Shown here piece by piece: positions 1 through 10,095 of a stretch of DNA of 64,000 nt. Made by a program: the position numbers and the translations under genes. The notes under the pieces are model-generated. The model was not told the origin of the DNA. It was given only the letters and a program-made list of their open reading frames with translations, and searched no databases. Source of the DNA: Sclerodactyla briareus. Its lineage: Eukaryota > Echinodermata > Holothuroidea > Dendrochirotida > Sclerodactylidae. Where the stretch lies: NCBI GenBank assembly GCA_026419785.1, contig JAODTK010005745.1, forward strand, positions 310,001-374,000, written 5' to 3'. Positions within the stretch are counted from its first letter, which is position 1, and each line of letters opens with the position of its first letter.

Positions 1-1400
1 TACGCACCTTTGAGCAAGAAAATAATCTTGATGCCCAGCTTGTTGAAGAATGTCATTTGCTCTTCAATAAAGATCAACAAATCAATCCCATTAGTAACAC
101 TTCATTTCCATTTGCTCCCCCAAACGGAGCGGTTGTTACGTGTCATAACAGTTTCCTGGGTAGTTGTTGGTTTTCTGAGAGTAAGCCTCGACCCAAATGC
201 TCTCAATTATCAGCAGCATTTGTCAAAACTGAAAGGCTTATAATAGGCATTTATTGGCAATGAGGATAGTAAGCTATGAATGATGGCCCACGTCCCTCGG
301 TGCCGACCAGAACCCCCACCCCCCCCCCCCCTCCAGACAGATCTCTCGGTACGCACTGCGCTACCCCCGTGTGAATGTTTTGGTTTTGCATAGAGTACTC
401 GCGTCTATCCACCAGCCCTACTTGTAGAGTGCCCTGGGGATCACGATGATGTGACAAAACTGGAGAACGTTGGCAATATATCGAACTGGTTTGACGCGTC
501 ACTAACGAATTTGGGTAATTATTGTGAAGCGCTCTGAGATTTGGGTTTGGGAGCGCTTAATAATTGAATTAGGTTCACAACTTACATCTGTACAATATTG
601 GGCAGAAATTCATGTTTCCGACCATTAAGGTAATGACCAGTAGGCCTATCATTGTTGGAGTGTTTTCGAATGTGTGCGGGGGTTGCCTATAGACAACAGT
701 ATATGATGCACGGTTGTGGATGAGAGCTTTCTAGACTATATTCCGGTCAAATTCCCAGCAGACTTGAAAAAAATCTTGAACAGGAGTTAAGAATTCAGGA
801 GCACATGTATAAGTACTTACGGTTGTACTCTAAGATTGTTAACTCCCCCCCCCCCCTAGTACTGGTGCTTCAAATTAACGATCATGGCGACCTCATAATT
901 TAGGCAACCCTTTGTTATAAGACGGGGCATGCCCGCTTTTAATGTTCTCTAAGAGTAGACTGAATTCATGGTATACTTTCATCAATCGCAGCTTGGTCAG
1001 GTTAGAAAAACTCCCGTCCGCAGTTTCTGCTCAGCTTTTTCCCCAAAAGAGCATCGCACCTATGATTACAGGGAACGGCTTGGCTGGTTTTTTCTCTGTC
1101 ATCACAAGAGCTAAATTAATATTAGGACTAAAGCACGTGAGCCAAGTCGACCAATATGTTGCAAAATGTTGTTGCCTACATCGAGTATGAAAACTCCATG
1201 TTTTATTGCAGTTTATAATATCAAGCAAACGCTACATTGGCTAGCATTCCCTGCGATATGTTTCAGGATAAGTTGTAAACTGGATGATGTTTCTCGGCGT
1301 TATTAGCGGAGCTACTGCTACTAACTTCTCAGCTATCACCAGTAGTCAGAAGATTCACCAGCTGTGATCATAATTGATCAATATTTAATGTTTTGGGAGC
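1..1400. other. No recognised gene; two C tracts
   Basis: Both strands were read for family motifs and none was found. Uninterrupted C runs lie at 319-331 and 845-856. The short open frame at the left edge (3-263) could be the tail of something outside the window, but it has no recognisable motif. Confidence 0.5.
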
Positions 1401-1609
1401 ACTACTCATTTTCATATTCTTATTATCATTATTATTATTTTACATGTTGTTATTATTTTTTTTTCCAACCATATTAAAAAAAAAAAATATTACATCTCTT
1501 TCTCATGAAACAAATCATAACATATAATGTATTCGTTAAGTAAATAAAGAGTTTCTTACATTAATCTCCTAAAATATTCTTCAATGGTTAAATTTCTACT
1601 CTCAGTTTT

Positions 1610-2560
1610 TGCCCTCTGCATTAACTAATAGCATAAAGCGAAACTTAGAAGAATTCATCGACTGTTGTGGAATTCTTGTCTTTTTTACAACTGAATATAT
1701 AATACTTGCATTGAAAATGAGAAAATTGATTGGATTAAAATCGTCACCAGTTGAAGCCCCCCAAAAGAGAACGTTCTTCCGTCAAGTAATATTCTGGATA
1801 ACGCAGTTTTAAATATTTGTAACCAAAAATTTCTCAGAACGGACATGTATAGAACAAATGAATAAGTGTCTCGGCAGTAAATTGCAAATGTACATACAGA
1901 ATCCTCCGAGATTCCTATTCTGTGCATATAATAATAACTCCAGAACATGGCGATGTAAAAACTAAATGAAATATTGAGTTTTTTGTATCCGTAAGAGTTG
2001 TGAGATACCAGGAAAAAATGTATTCCCAGTTAAATTCCATCGAAGGAAACATTTGTTCCCACTTTTCAATTGCGCGTGGCATTGTAACCTGTTTACTTGT
2101 ATGAAAATCATTAGCATTTATTACCTCTTGGAGGCATGACAAATTCGTTATTTGACTCATTGTCACGGTTATCTTAAAATCCCCACGTTCATTCCAATGT
2201 CTTGCATTGCAGAATATAATGCCGGAGTAATCGAGAAACTTAATGTTGAATGTTTATTATGGATAAAATCATTATACTGGAGAGGTGCTCCCCCATCATT
2301 GAAGAAATTTTTCAAGTGGGTTCACAATCTGCTTGAACAACAATCGAAATAAATCATTCTACCGTTAATCTTTACAGGAGAATTATTCATTCCTTACCTG
2401 GTTGCCGTAATTCCCATGTGGTTCAACGTAATTATAATGCTGCCCATGCAAACAAACATCTCTACCAACTATTCCAATGTTATTAATATCTTACCATTGA
2501 AATTACAGCTGACAAAATTGACTACCATACACCCTTCAAATATAGCTACAGGTGTTTTCC
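1610..2560 (-). pseudogene. LINE ORF2 C-terminal region, frameshifted
   Basis: This continues the RT feature downstream on the minus strand. Recognisable blocks are FIHNKHST...LSFLDYSGI (about 2195-2280), AIEKWEQMFPSMEFNWEYIF (2010-2080), LTDTK (about 1985-2000), IGISEDSVCTFAIYCRDTYS (1850-1920) and ILLDGRTFSFG (1750-1795). In L1/Tx1 elements the matching order is a LDY-(F/Y)GI block, a KW...F....W..(I/V)Y block, a DTK/DSK block, a cysteine-bearing CxFC...E...HLF block, and a TVLFG block. Both the order and the spacing fit. The cysteine motif is eroded. No stop-free frame covers more than about 85 codons. Confidence 0.82.
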
Positions 2561-2590
2561 CATTGCCTAGAGGTGTCAGTTAGGTAGAGT

Positions 2591-3345
2591 TCACCATTTC
2601 ATTTTCAAGCTTTTCACAAACGACTCCATGTCAATCATATTGACCATACCCATATCTTTATTTATTCTACTGATCTCTAACCTTATCCTGTTTCCGCGGT
2701 TCCAACTAAAGTTAAAAAACAATTTGTTCAACTGTCGAATAAAATACAAAAGTGGATCTGGAAGCACAGAAACCAAATGAACTATTGGGACCTGCAAACG
2801 TCTTAACTAGAGTAATCCTACCAACAGGAGTCAAATCCGCTTAAGACCACTGATGAAGAATATCTTAATGCGAAGAGAGCTCTGGGAGATATTTAATTAA
2901 ATAAGCATCCTCGGCTATGCGAAAATTTTATACCAAGGTAATTAACCGGGCCATTCGTCACCTGGAAGTCACCCTCATTAAAGTGATTTGGATAATCCCT
3001 CATATAACCACCAATTGGAAAGATATACGACTTACTTAAATTAACCTTCAATCCAGAGCTCTGACAAAGGCCTTTGAAACCCCAACAAGTTCAGACAAAC
3101 TTCTTCGCCTACCGTCTGTAACGAGGCATACTCTGCATACTGGAATTTTGAACCTGTGTTTATGAACTCTTTAAAACCCTTCAAATGAACATTTTGTTTA
3201 ACTGCAATTTGGAAAATTCACTACAATTATACATGATAAGGGCTGAGAGTACACCCCTGCCTACTCCACGAGAAATTATCATCCCAAAAGTTCTGTAAAA
3301 TCCGGAAGGTAATCCATCATACCCAGGGGACTTGTTTGAAGGAAG
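2591..3345 (-). pseudogene. LINE reverse transcriptase, internally deleted
   Basis: The minus strand shows the start of the RT (NKSPGYDGLPSGFYR, 3290-3340). This is followed almost at once by box B (SRQGCTLSPY, about 3236-3272). In intact L1/Tx1 elements these are separated by well over 100 residues that include the catalytic box A aspartate, so this part is deleted. The polymerase box that should be YADD reads YAEY (3122-3143), losing a catalytic aspartate. Next come VGEEVCLNLLGF, SGLKVNLSKSYIFPIGGY (3010-3060), FQVTNGPVNYLGIKF (2925-2990) and the connection region FFNFSWNRGNRIRLE (2660-2730), ending with MGMVNMIDMESFVKSLKMKW. Frames change between blocks. The combination of internal deletion and YAEY means it could not polymerise. 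Confidence 0.88.
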
Positions 3346-4159
3346 TGGTAAACAAGGTCATGCCGCACATTCATTTCAATCATATACCTCACAAGAGGAC
3401 CTTCGTTCCTCATTCAAGCTGGCATTACTTACATTATTTCACATAAGGAAAAGTTGTTCCGATCTACCTCATTTTTTGCTGAAGACTTCTTAGAATTAAC
3501 AGCCTCCTTTAAGATGTCACTAACTCAGTTAAAATTTTGACCGTCCACCAGTCTAGATAGAAGTTGATTGCTTATTTTGCTCGACGCTTCCAAGTTCAAA
3601 AATATTTAGTATTTTCTCTCCGTTCTCCCCCAACGTGCGCGGGAGCGGGTAACTATTCCCTAAACTTATAATCATAATAACAAAAAATCAAGTGTTTTGC
3701 CTTTGCTCCATTTATTGTATACGAATACTCTAGTAGGAAAATTTGCCTACATTTGCTCCCTAAAGAGTCCTTCTCTTTATAAGATCGTGTTCAGACTTCA
3801 AGTCGTTTGCTTCGATATTAACAGAATCTGTGATAGAATTTTGTTCTAATATTTACTTTTCTTGCTTCCCATAATGAACATGGGTTGAATTGCCACGGAC
3901 AAAGACTCATGTCCTGGTAATCCGCAATTACTCGCTATCAAAGCCAATAGAGTCTATCGATAAGAAAAGAAGTATTTTAATTTCCATACCCCCAAAAATA
4001 AACCATATTTTACCCAATTGCAACTGTCATGAATCACGCTTGGAGTGGCGGAACCAATATTGTGATAATACTTGGCATCAAAAACTTTATGCCTAAGATG
4101 CTTTGAATAAAAAAAAGATCATCGACAATGAATACTGTATCAAATATTAGAATGTCAAC

Positions 4160-4910
4160 TAACATTTGTCAGCGAATTACATTCACGCCAAATATCGTCA
4201 AATCATAAATCTGCATCAAATTTAGAACTTCCGCACGTGTATTAAAGGGTTGTTCCTAACTACCACCACCTTTATCAAAATCTAGATTCCCAACAAGTTG
4301 AACTCGCCTTCCCCCAAAAGAGAATCAAAATGCACCCCATTTATTTGGTGCAATAGATCTATAGGTTGTTAGTAATATCTAGATTGGGACCATATACATT
4401 TATGACTGCTATTTCTTGATGACCTACAAAAGTTGAGCAATAATATATTACCGTCTTTATCACTCTGGACAATTGATGGAAAAAAGGTAATGAAGGTTTA
4501 AAAAGGATAGCCACGCCTCTTATTACTTTCTACATGCTCCTTTATCACCATGAGCAAAGAAATTCTGGTGCACCCCCTCATTTTTCCCGTAGCGACTATG
4601 ACTGCTATTTCTTAGCCCTACAGAACGGTGAGCAATAATATATCTACCGTCTTTATATCGGGACAATTGATGGGAAAAAAAGGTAATGAAGGGTTTAAAG
4701 AGGATAGCCACGCCCTTATTACCTTTTTACATGCTCCTATTATCACCAGGAGCAAAAGAAAATTCTGCCACCCCACTTCATTTTCCAGTAGCGCAATCAC
4801 TAAAAATAGAATGTGTCTCTGAAGTAAACCACGTCAAAATTATGCCGATGGAATAAAGAATAATTTTTTCTACTGCTTTTATATTCACGCGCATTAAAGG
4901 AGCAGATAGA
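4160..4910 (-). pseudogene. LINE APE-type endonuclease domain, frameshifted and partly duplicated
   Basis: In an intact element this domain nicks target DNA to prime reverse transcription. On the minus strand the N-terminal part reads HNFDVVY and then, in another frame, SETHSIFSD, the counterpart of the catalytic QETH glutamate motif. It continues with FAPGDNRS, GVAILFKPFIT and DGRYII, then INVYGPN, then a GEFNL...LDFDKGGG stretch that corresponds to the usual GGDFN motif, and finally IYDLTIFGVNVIR, close to the family's DLTDIWR. The GGDFN aspartate is not preserved as read. The segment carrying GVAILFKP occurs twice because of a local tandem duplication (4401-4596 and 4597-4793). At least four frame changes are needed to follow the domain. 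Assignment to the L1/Tx1 APE family is confident; activity is not expected. Confidence 0.85.
4401..4793. repeat. 196-bp tandem duplication inside the LINE endonuclease
   Basis: Two adjacent head-to-tail copies occupy 4401-4596 and 4597-4793. Both begin TATGACTGCTATTTCTT and both end with a TTTTCC(C/A)GTAGCG-like sequence. They differ by scattered substitutions and single-base indels. Intact LINE endonucleases have this segment once. Confidence 0.9.
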
Positions 4911-6708
4911 CAATTTACTCATTTAACTTTATAGAAGGTTAATAATTACATGTAATTTTGAATTATAATAATGACTCACCTTACTAAAATGGATTGATCC
5001 GAACCACACAAACACAAAGAAACAATAAGTTCACAACACAACACGTCAAGTAAACAGATCCGCCTAAATCGGTACCCCGTAACGCGCCCGATTAAAAATC
5101 CCAGACATGGGACCACAAGAATGATCCTGATTGGCTCAACTATGAAGAGCTTTTCATAACATCTTAAAATATAACTTAAGAACGTAATATAATCCATATA
5201 ATTTGTCCATGTAGAGAACGCTTTATCAAATGCTGGAGATCGCCACACAGTACAGTAGGATAGTTCCGCAGTTCATCCTTCAAATCAAATGGTTTGCCCA
5301 GCTCCTCGCCAGAGCCCTGGGAAAAAGCGAAGCTTTGTCCACACAAAGCGCTTGTACCTCGGTACGCCATCTCTTCTTCTCGCGGCGATCATAGCCGTCA
5401 CGTCATCAACAATGTAATATCCTTGTCTCCCCGGGCACGACGCTCATTCTTCATCACTGACTTTACCCTGGTAGAAGGCCAGCGTAATCAGGGATGTGTC
5501 TCCCGTCCAGCAACTCCTTTTCATCACGATGAGCCCGCTCGATTAGCGCAATCCGGGCCTTCGACCTCAGGCGAGATCTGCTAACTATGCGATGCAGTCT
5601 TCATGTTCCTCACTCTTCACTCCGACAAGCCAGTTATTTCTTCGCATAACTCGTTCCTGCGTATTTATCTTGTCGGGGTGTTACGTCCCTCTCGGCTTAC
5701 ATGTAGCAACCTTTTTTCCAGATCGCCGCATCGTCTCTGTAAATCCTGATAATCCTCTCCTAATCCGTGACGTCTGACCTCAAACCTCCACAGCCCCTCG
5801 TGAACTCAACCTGGAGATTGTCCAGTCCCTTGTGAATAGGTTTTAAGCTTGTTCAATCGATCGTGTAACGCAGCAGCGAGCCTCTGCCCACTCGTATCCC
5901 GTTTTGGAATTTTTCACACTGAAGACCTGTTAACGGTGCTGTAGCCTGCCCTTTTGTTAGGCAATCCTTATGCTTCGCTGGTACATACCCGATCATAACA
6001 TCTTGCTGATTTCCTTCTTTTCGGTCGTCCACGAGGCATATTCAAGCAGTATCGGGTTCATCACTGCAATTGATGAGATAGTTATGTTTTATCAGTGAAA
6101 GACTGATGTCGCAGTTGAAAAAAGAAACAATTATTTCTAGGCTCACTGACCGACCTCCTAACTGGACTACATTCAGTTTTAATGTCAACGTCATGTGTTC
6201 GGTTTTGGCCACTTTTGTCAAGCAGCAAGGGCTTCTTCTCCTATGTTTAGTTTGTGGTACATATTGAGTGCTTACTTGGAACCACAAGTTATCAGAGAGG
6301 AGACTGCTTCACTTGTTTTGTGTGTGTGTCGTGCTTGCTCCTTAGCACGATTTCTTGTGAATCGTTAGATGGATATCGAAATGTTGTTGATGTGGTTACA
6401 AGGTTGGTGAAAACCTCGGCCAATTTGATGTATTTTATTGATTGAGTTTATTATCAATGTTACAAACCAACCGTAGGAGCTATTGTGATGTGGTTCAGTT
6501 CATGGGTACAGAATTGGGGTAGGTGAAATGCTTTGAATTTCCGGCATGAAATATGCTAACTGAGCAGTTAATTTCGTGGGATTGCCTTGGATGTGGTCTG
6601 CCTTCAGTCCCAGTATTTCAAAATGTGCGGTCAGAATCATCAGAGGTGATCTCTGCGTCTAATTGCCTTTTTTGGCATATTTTCGAGTTTGTTGGAGTTT
6701 CCTTATTT
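4911..6708. other. Unassigned; possible charged, helix-like minus-strand stretch
   Basis: No family is recognised. On the minus strand, 5400-5990 contains short hydrophilic stretches in changing frames, such as LGEDYQDLQRRCGDLEKRLL (near 5710-5770) and RSKARIALIERAHRDEKELL (near 5500-5570). These look like coiled-coil sequence and the interval is more GC-rich than its flanks. It could be a decayed exon or a transposon gag-like remnant. The frames break within about 60 codons and no splice structure could be proved. Confidence 0.25.
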
Positions 6709-6770
6709 TGATTCCTTGCGAAGTCGGAGGAACTATGCAGTCATCCATGTGTTGTGTATGTGTGTATAGA

Positions 6771-6828
6771 TGTATGTATGTATGTATGTATGTATGTATG
6801 TATGTATGTATTATTTATGTATGTATGA
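6771..6828. repeat. (TATG)n microsatellite
   Basis: Tetranucleotide TATG repeats, nearly perfect, close to the left end of the surrounding repeat element. The sister element carries the same tract at the same place. Confidence 0.95.
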
Positions 6829-6966
6829 AGTTATGTGTTTGTGTTGTGTGTATGTGTTTCCCTGCTTGTGAACACATAACTTGACCCCACCTGGATGAGA
6901 AGCTCATACTTGGTATGTGTTTTCCCCAGGATGAGAACTGACCCCTATTGTTTGGGGTCAGGTGAG

Positions 6967-7001
6967 AGGTCATCTGAGGTCACCGGAGGTCCCCTAGGTC
7001 A
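6967..7001 (+). repeat. Clustered AGGTCA half-sites in repeat unit
   Basis: AGGTCA occurs at 6967-6972 and 6977-6982, separated by 4 bases. AGGTCC follows at 6987-6992 after another 4-base gap, and AGGTCA again at 6996-7001. AGGTCA is the consensus half-site for nuclear receptors, and a direct repeat with spacer 4 (DR4) is a known arrangement for thyroid-hormone-type and LXR-type receptors. Similar but eroded clusters occur in later units (7273-7306, 14886-14920, 15508-15518). Binding is not shown; it may be chance sequence fixed in a repeat. Confidence 0.4.
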
Positions 7002-8049
7002 AAGTCTGAAAAGCCTGTGAACAACGATTTTAAGTCCAGAAGGGGTGGTCTGATTGGGTTCAAATTTGTGTGTAGCTTTCTTATGGTAGTACGAAACCCT
7101 ATTGTTTTTTGTATAGGTCGGGGTGAATTTTGGTCAAAATAGAAAATTTGTGAAAATCCATGATTTGCCAATTTGGCTTGTTCACACGATAACTCGACCC
7201 CACCTGGATGATAAGCCTTCACACTTGGATGTGTGCTCCCCATGAATGAGAAATGACCCTATTGTTTTGGGGTCAGTCCGAGGTCATCTGGGTCCACCAG
7301 AGGTCAAAGTCTGAAACTTGTGAACACGATATCAGAATGGTCGTTCTGAATGTTCAAATTGGTGTGTAGCTTTCTCATGGGGAGTACGGACCCTATTGTT
7401 TGTTTGGTATAGTTCGGGTCGAATTTTGGTCAAAATAGAAAATTTGTGAAAAGTCAATAATTTGGTGAATTTTTGGCTTGTGAACACGAAACTCGACCCC
7501 ACCTGGATGGATGAAGCTGTTACTTGGTATGTGTGCTTCCCATGATGATAACATGGCCCTAATTTGTTTAGGGTCCGACCAGAGGTTCACTGAGCACCAG
7601 AGTCCAAGTCCGGAAAACCCTGTGACCCCGATAAGTCCCAGAATGGTTGTCTGATGGGGTTTTAATTTAGTGTGTAGCTTACTTATTGGATATAGAACCC
7701 ATTGTTTTTGGCATAGGTCGGGTGAAATTTTGTCAAAATAGAAAATTTGTGAAAAGTCAATGAGTTTGGCACATTATGGCTTGTGAACACGATAACTCGA
7801 CCCCACCTGGATGGATAGAAGCTCATACTTGTAGTGTGTTCACGCATGATGATTACATGACCCTATTTTTGAGGATCTGAAAATCCTTGAATTAGTGTTA
7901 GCGTTCGTATCAGAGTATAGAAACCCTATTGGTTTTTGGGAATAATGGGCATTTGTCAGACGATATGTTTGCCCATAAGTCGCTGGTACAATCTCCCATT
8001 TGTCCTTGTGTCTGGTTTATAGGTTTTCAGAAAGAGTCCACTGGAATCA

Positions 8050-9520
8050 CTCATCCTTTGCGTTCTGGTTTTTTTGTTTGAGTTCTACTTTAGTCCTTAG
8101 ATATTTTGAGATATTTGGATATTTGGAGTCCCCTGGAAGCATTTGTGGACAAAACATCTCCAGGCTTCCTCTTCAAAATCCCTAACCATGACCTGAGGAC
8201 TTGCCCTCGACTTTCCAGTCATTTCCAGACTGAGCCTTGAGAGTAATGGGGGTGGTGCAACATCATAGGAAAATGCCCAACACCGAATTGTTGCTACCAC
8301 CCAGACGACCAAAGGGAACTTGTTCGAAACCCTACAAATTCCTGCCACAAAATGTTTTTTACAGCACTGTTACGCCAAAACTGTTATATAGACTGACAAT
8401 ATATTGCCAAATCGTAAAGGGGATGGTACCACGATCATGTTTGGTTTTTCATAGCCAAAAATATTTTTATTTGTCCTCATAACATTTTTAAACACACAGG
8501 ATGAATCCCCCAAAGAAGGGATTCTAATCGACAAAGAACCCAGGTGCGCACAATCCGTATTAAAGATTCAGATGACACCATGGCGTATATCAATGAGAGA
8601 TTTCACAGGTCACCCACTCGGGATGGTCAGTAAAACTGTAAATGCCTACGCCTGGACCGCACAGAATTCCAGAATCAGAAAAGACTGAGCCGCAATTTAT
8701 TTAAGGACAAGAATGAGGTAAATGGTAAACTTTTTAAATTTAAGCCCTTGTAAACTTGAAAAATTTTGTGGGGCACAACAGTTACACCCAGTAATTGAGC
8801 ATGAGAGATCTAGCCATGGTCCCCGATCTTGAGAGAGGTTAATAAATTATATAGCTGTGCCCTTCTGCTTGGCGCTCAGTACATGAGTTGCAACAGGAAA
8901 AATGGTACGAATTTCGGGGTCATTCAGTTCTGCCTAGATTAGCAAAACTTCCTCATTATTGAAAGTAGGGTTGCCTCGATACACTAGTTTCTGGTACCGG
9001 TAGTAGGTGATGCGACAGCACCGGTACCGGTAATTCTAGGGAATATTTATCAAAGTTATTTTATACACAACAGGGTGCCCTCAATACTATGCGCTGTTGT
9101 ATACTTGGAAGGTTTTTAAAGAAAAAAAGCATGGTAGTAAATTCTTTAATGGATTTATTTCCTATATATGACAAGCTTTAAATACTTAATATTATTTACT
9201 TACATAAACACGGAGTTACGATTGTAAGAGATAATTACCAATGTAACTGGCAACTGCACGACCCGCGCTGGTTCCGCCACACGTCTACCAGCGTCCCGAC
9301 AACATGGGGGCAGAGTGTGATTTGCACTCGAAGGAGAAAAAGGGCACTCAAAATTACATTGAGGAGGGTGAAAATATAACCTCGTATTGAGAAATTAAAA
9401 ATTGATAATACTGCAAGACGAGATTCTGAATTTATGTCAATACTGATCAGAAATGTACAATTGACTGATAGCATTTTGAAAAAGTACTTGGCACGTAAGA
9501 AGCTGAATATATTGATTTTG
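8050..9520. other. No recognised gene
   Basis: No coding or RNA family is recognised. A palindrome-rich stretch at 8990-9035 contains repeated ACCGGTACCGGT-type sequence, which suggests an eroded repeat. Confidence 0.45.
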
Positions 9521-10095
9521 AGATTGAAAATCTCACAGAGAGCAAATTACTACTAGTCAATGGTTAAAACTTGTCCCGCAAGTGAATGAATCATCAAAGT
9601 AGCTCAGCCTTGCGTGAATAGTTTACGTGAAGTTTTCGAGAATTAACAGGCAAGTCACTATAAAATATACAAAGATCGGCAAAGATATTTGACATCCAAT
9701 TGTCCTGATTTGAGATTCGGAAATCTCACAGAAAGCATATACTACTACTAGTCAATGTAAACAATCTGTGGCCAAGTGAATCATTCAAAGTAGCTCAGCT
9801 TCGCGTGAATAGTTTACGTGAAGTTTTCAAAAATTAACAGGCAAGTCACTATAAAATATACACGATCGGACAAAGATATATTGACTATCCAATTGTCCTG
9901 ATTTTGAGATTCGGTAAATCTCCACAGTGAGCAAACTACATAGTCAATGGTTAAAACTTGTGGCAGGTAAATAATTTAAAGTAGCTCAGCTTCGCGTGAA
10001 TAGTTTACGTGAAGTTTTCAAAAATTAACAGGCAAGTCACTATTAAAACATACAAGATCGCAACAGATATCTGACTATCCAATTGTCCTGATTTT
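9521..10095. repeat. Three-copy tandem repeat, ~193-bp unit
   Basis: Copies begin at about 9521, 9712 and 9905, each near GAGATT(C/G).GAAATCTCACAG, a small inverted repeat. Each contains GTAGCTCAGC(C)TT(C)GCGTGAATAG, TTTACGTGAAGTTTTC and AACAGGCAAGTCACTAT, and ends CCAATTGTCCTGATTTT. They differ by scattered substitutions and indels. No open frame is conserved between copies. Confidence 0.9.

Larger units (their letters stand above)
1415..4910 (-). mobile_element. L1/Tx1-type LINE retrotransposon, degenerate
   Basis: This is a non-LTR retrotransposon read on the minus strand in the order endonuclease, reverse transcriptase, C-terminal domain. Visible marks are an endonuclease stretch with INVYGPN and GVAILFKP, an RT start with NKSPGYDGLPSG, an RT box B with SRQGCTLSPY, a thumb stretch with SGLKVNLSKS, a connection stretch with FFNFSWNRGN, and a C-terminal FLDYSGI. 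These occur in that order and strongly match the L1/Tx1 superfamily, whose intact ORF2 is about 1,000-1,300 residues. The reading frame changes many times, a large part of the RT is missing, and part of the endonuclease is duplicated in tandem, so the copy is dead unless many of the frame changes are sequencing errors. The minus-strand 3' end probably lies in the A-rich (AAT)n sequence at about 1415-1495. The 5' end (ORF1, promoter) is absent: above 4910 no further LINE motif is seen. Confidence 0.9.
6709..8049 (+). mobile_element. TIR element with internal ~300-bp tandem units, copy 1
   Basis: The left edge has TGATTCCTTG (6709-6718) and the right edge has the imperfect inverse GGAATCA (8043-8049). 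A (TATG)n tract follows the left end. Inside, a unit starting near TTGTGAACACGATAACTCGA begins at about 6867, 7189, 7480 and 7781, so the period is about 290-320 bp. The second copy at 14618-15653 has the same order: short TIR, (TATG)n, tandem units, unique right end. No coding capacity is seen. The family looks like a non-autonomous DNA transposon that carries satellite-like units. Superfamily is unknown and the TIR is short. Confidence 0.65.
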
